Shown here piece by piece: positions 3,641-5,379 of a DNA stretch of 5,379 nt (position 1 is its first letter; each line of letters starts with the position of its first letter). The notes under the pieces were generated by a model, which worked only from the letters and a program-made list of their open reading frames with translations, was not told where the DNA came from and made no database searches. The translations under genes were made by a program, and so were the position numbers. The DNA is from Lysobacteraceae bacterium. GTDB taxonomy: Bacteria; Pseudomonadota; Gammaproteobacteria; Xanthomonadales; Xanthomonadaceae. The stretch is from NCBI GenBank assembly GCA_027483745.1, contig JAIXTZ010000353.1:1-5379 (forward strand), given 5' to 3'.

Positions 3641-5379
3641 ATGACGTACTCGTTCACCGAAAAGAAGCGCATCCGCAAGGATTTCGGCAAGCGCCGCGCC
3701 GTCCTCGACGTGCCCTACCTGCTTGCCATCCAGATGGATTCCTACCGTGAGTTCCTGCAGGAGGGCGCCCCCGCCGGCAAGCGCGCCGAGCAGGGCCTCC
3801 ACGCCGCCCTCAAGTCGGTCTTCCCGATCTCGAGCTACTCGGGCAATGCCGCCCTCGAGTACGTCAGCTACCGTCTCGGCGAGCCGCCGTTCGACGTCCG
3901 CGAGTGCCACAACCGTGGCCTCACCTACGGCGCGCCGCTGCGCGTGACCGTCCGCCTGGTGATCTACGACCGCGAGTCGTCGACCAAGGCCGTGAAGTAC
4001 GTGAAGGAGCAGGAGGTCTACATGGGCGAGATGCCCCTGATGACCGAGAACGGCACCTTCATCGTCAACGGCACCGAGCGCGTCATCGTTTCGCAGCTGC
4101 ACCGTTCGCCGGGCGTGTTCTTCGACCACGACCGCGGCAAGACGCACAGCTCGGGCAAGCTGCTCTACAGCGCCCGCATCATCCCCTACCGTGGTTCGTG
4201 GCTCGACTTCGAGTTCGACCCGAAGGACATGGTCTACGCCCGCATCGACCGTCGCCGCAAGCTGCCGGTGACCGTCCTGCTGCGCGCGCTGGGCTACAGC
4301 AACGAAGAAATGCTGCAGCAGTTCTTCGAAATCAACACCTTCGCGCTGCTGCCGAAGGAAGGCGCCGAGTTGTCGCTGGTCGCCGAGCGCCTGAAGGGCG
4401 AGACGCTGAACTTCGACCTCGTTGCCAACGGCAACGTGCTCGTCGAGGCCGGCAAGCGCATCACGGCGCGCCACGTCCGCCAGCTCGAGCAGGCCAAGAT
4501 CGGCACGCTGGAAGTGCCGGACGACTACCTGGTCGGCCGCATCCTCGCGCACGACGTCGCCGATCCGAAGACCGGCGAGTTGCTGTCCGCGGCGAACGAC
4601 GAGATCGACGACGCCCTGCTGGCCAAGTTCCGCAAGGCTGGCGTCGCCTCCTTCGGCACGCTGTGGGTCAATGACCTCGACCGCGGTCCGTACATCTCGA
4701 ACACGCTGCGCAGCGACAGCACCCGCACCCAGCTGGAAGCGCTGGTCGAGATCTACCGCATGATGCGTCCGGGCGAGCCGCCCACCAAGGACGCCGCGCA
4801 GAACCTGTTCCACAACCTGTTCTTCACCTTCGAGCGCTACGACCTCTCGGGCGTCGGTCGCATGAAGTTCAACCGCCGCGTCGGCCGCAAGGAAGTGACG
4901 GGCGAGTCGGTGCTGTTCGACAGCAAGTACTTCTCCGCGCAGAACGGCGAGGAGGCCAAGCGCCTGTTGGCCACCAACGGCCAGACGTCGGACATCCTCG
5001 ACGTCATCCGCACGCTGTGTGAGATCCGCAACGGCCGCGGCGTCGTCGACGACATCGACCACCTCGGCAACCGTCGCGTGCGTTCGGTCGGTGAGATGGC
5101 CGAGAACGTGTTCCGCGTCGGCCTCGTCCGCGTCGAGCGCGCCGTCAAGGAGCGCCTGTCGCTGGCCGAGTCGGAAGGCCTGACCCCGCAGGAGCTGATC
5201 AACGCCAAGCCGGTGGCCGCCGCGATCAAGGAGTTCTTCGGCTCCTCGCAGCTGTCGCAGTTCATGGACCAGAACAACCCGCTGTCGGAAGTCACGCACA
5301 AGCGTCGCGTGTCGGCCCTCGGCCCGGGCGGCCTGACCCGCGAACGCGCCGGCTTCGAAGTGCGCGACGTGCACCCGAC
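3641..5379 (+). CDS. rpoB: RNA polymerase beta subunit (3' end missing)
   Basis: The frame is open from ATG 3641 to the window end: 579 full codons plus two bases, of a protein that is about 1340-1390 aa in this group. RpoB forms one pincer of RNA polymerase and much of the active site. [18 protein letters not shown] matches the E. coli N-terminus. Next come [61 protein letters not shown], and [26 protein letters not shown], all beta-subunit hallmarks of the protrusion and lobe regions. The rifampicin pocket cluster I (residues 534-560, bases 5240-5320) is present with wild-type residues at the main resistance positions (Q540, D543, H553, S558). Relative to E. coli there are about 4 extra residues near 40-50 and about 22 near 423-446. 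The start is supported by AAGG (3632-3635) and the conserved N-terminus. The 240-nt spacer upstream separates it from rplL. Confidence 0.98.
   Translation, partial: MTYSFTEKKRIRKDFGKRRAVLDVPYLLAIQMDSYREFLQEGAPAGKRAEQGLHAALKSVFPISSYSGNAALEYVSYRLGEPPFDVRECHNRGLTYGAPLRVTVRLVIYDRESSTKAVKYVKEQEVYMGEMPLMTENGTFIVNGTERVIVSQLHRSPGVFFDHDRGKTHSSGKLLYSARIIPYRGSWLDFEFDPKDMVYARIDRRRKLPVTVLLRALGYSNEEMLQQFFEINTFALLPKEGAELSLVAERLKGETLNFDLVANGNVLVEAGKRITARHVRQLEQAKIGTLEVPDDYLVGRILAHDVADPKTGELLSAANDEIDDALLAKFRKAGVASFGTLWVNDLDRGPYISNTLRSDSTRTQLEALVEIYRMMRPGEPPTKDAAQNLFHNLFFTFERYDLSGVGRMKFNRRVGRKEVTGESVLFDSKYFSAQNGEEAKRLLATNGQTSDILDVIRTLCEIRNGRGVVDDIDHLGNRRVRSVGEMAENVFRVGLVRVERAVKERLSLAESEGLTPQELINAKPVAAAIKEFFGSSQLSQFMDQNNPLSEVTHKRRVSALGPGGLTRERAGFEVRDVHP
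5240..5320 (+). other. rpoB: Rifampicin-resistance determining region (cluster I) of rpoB, wild-type
   Basis: Residues 534-560 of this RpoB align without gaps to E. coli 507-533 (offset 27). They include [16 protein letters not shown] and [10 protein letters not shown]. The positions most often changed in resistant mutants, E. coli Q513, D516, H526 and S531, are Q540, D543, H553 and S558 here, all the sensitive-type residue. Two conservative differences, I to V at E. coli 524 and 530, look like lineage variation. The sequence therefore predicts no cluster I target resistance. Clusters II and III lie beyond the window. Confidence 0.85.

Noticed and set aside
3620..5374. Minus-strand open frame of 584 codons opposite rpoB
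   Set aside because: It lies exactly opposite rpoB and has the low-complexity His/Asp/Arg/Val/Leu composition of an antisense translation. No ribosome binding site or domain supports it.

Overview
This is a GC-rich, strongly G/C-ending-codon segment carrying the conserved bacterial secE-nusG-rplK-rplA-rplJ-rplL-rpoB cluster, with every gene on the + strand. The proteins have the sizes and motifs of gammaproteobacterial versions: L11 142 aa, L1 234 aa, L10 165 aa and L7/L12 124 aa. RpoB has an insertion of about 22 residues relative to E. coli. High GC plus this RpoB form suggest a Xanthomonadaceae-like organism (Lysobacter, Luteimonas or Xanthomonas type). That placement is an inference from memory of the family, not from a search.

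Layout: 1-232 is the 3' part of secE, whose stop overlaps the nusG start (ATGA). 229-789 is nusG. 790-1015 is a 226-nt spacer with inverted repeats and, at its 3' end, a likely L1-binding regulatory hairpin just before the rplK ribosome binding site. 1016-1444 rplK and 1448-2152 rplA are tightly coupled, 3 nt apart. 2153-2479 is a 327-nt non-coding leader packed with hairpins: a possible terminator directly after rplA, then a series of stems ending just before rplJ. 2480-2977 rplJ and 3026-3400 rplL form the L10/L12 pair. 3401-3640 is a 240-nt spacer with a terminator-like hairpin (attenuator candidate) and a long imperfect stem that looks like an RNase III substrate. 3641 to the end is the 5' portion of rpoB, cut off just after the rifampicin-resistance determining region.

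How it works together: SecE is part of the protein-export channel. NusG is the elongation factor that links RNA polymerase to Rho or to the ribosome. L11, L1, L10 and L12 build the L1 stalk and the GTPase-associated centre of the 50S subunit, and RpoB is the beta subunit of RNA polymerase. In well-studied gammaproteobacteria L1 represses rplKA translation, L10(L12)4 represses rplJL translation, and partial termination plus RNase III cleavage between rplL and rpoB lowers polymerase output relative to ribosomal protein. All three intergenic regions here hold RNA structures placed where those controls would act.

The window is core housekeeping DNA. I saw no mobile element, CRISPR array, tRNA or rRNA gene, and no evidence of a new system. 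The points of interest are the RNA regulatory structures and the RpoB insertion. I found no convincing sigma-70 promoter in any of the three spacers.
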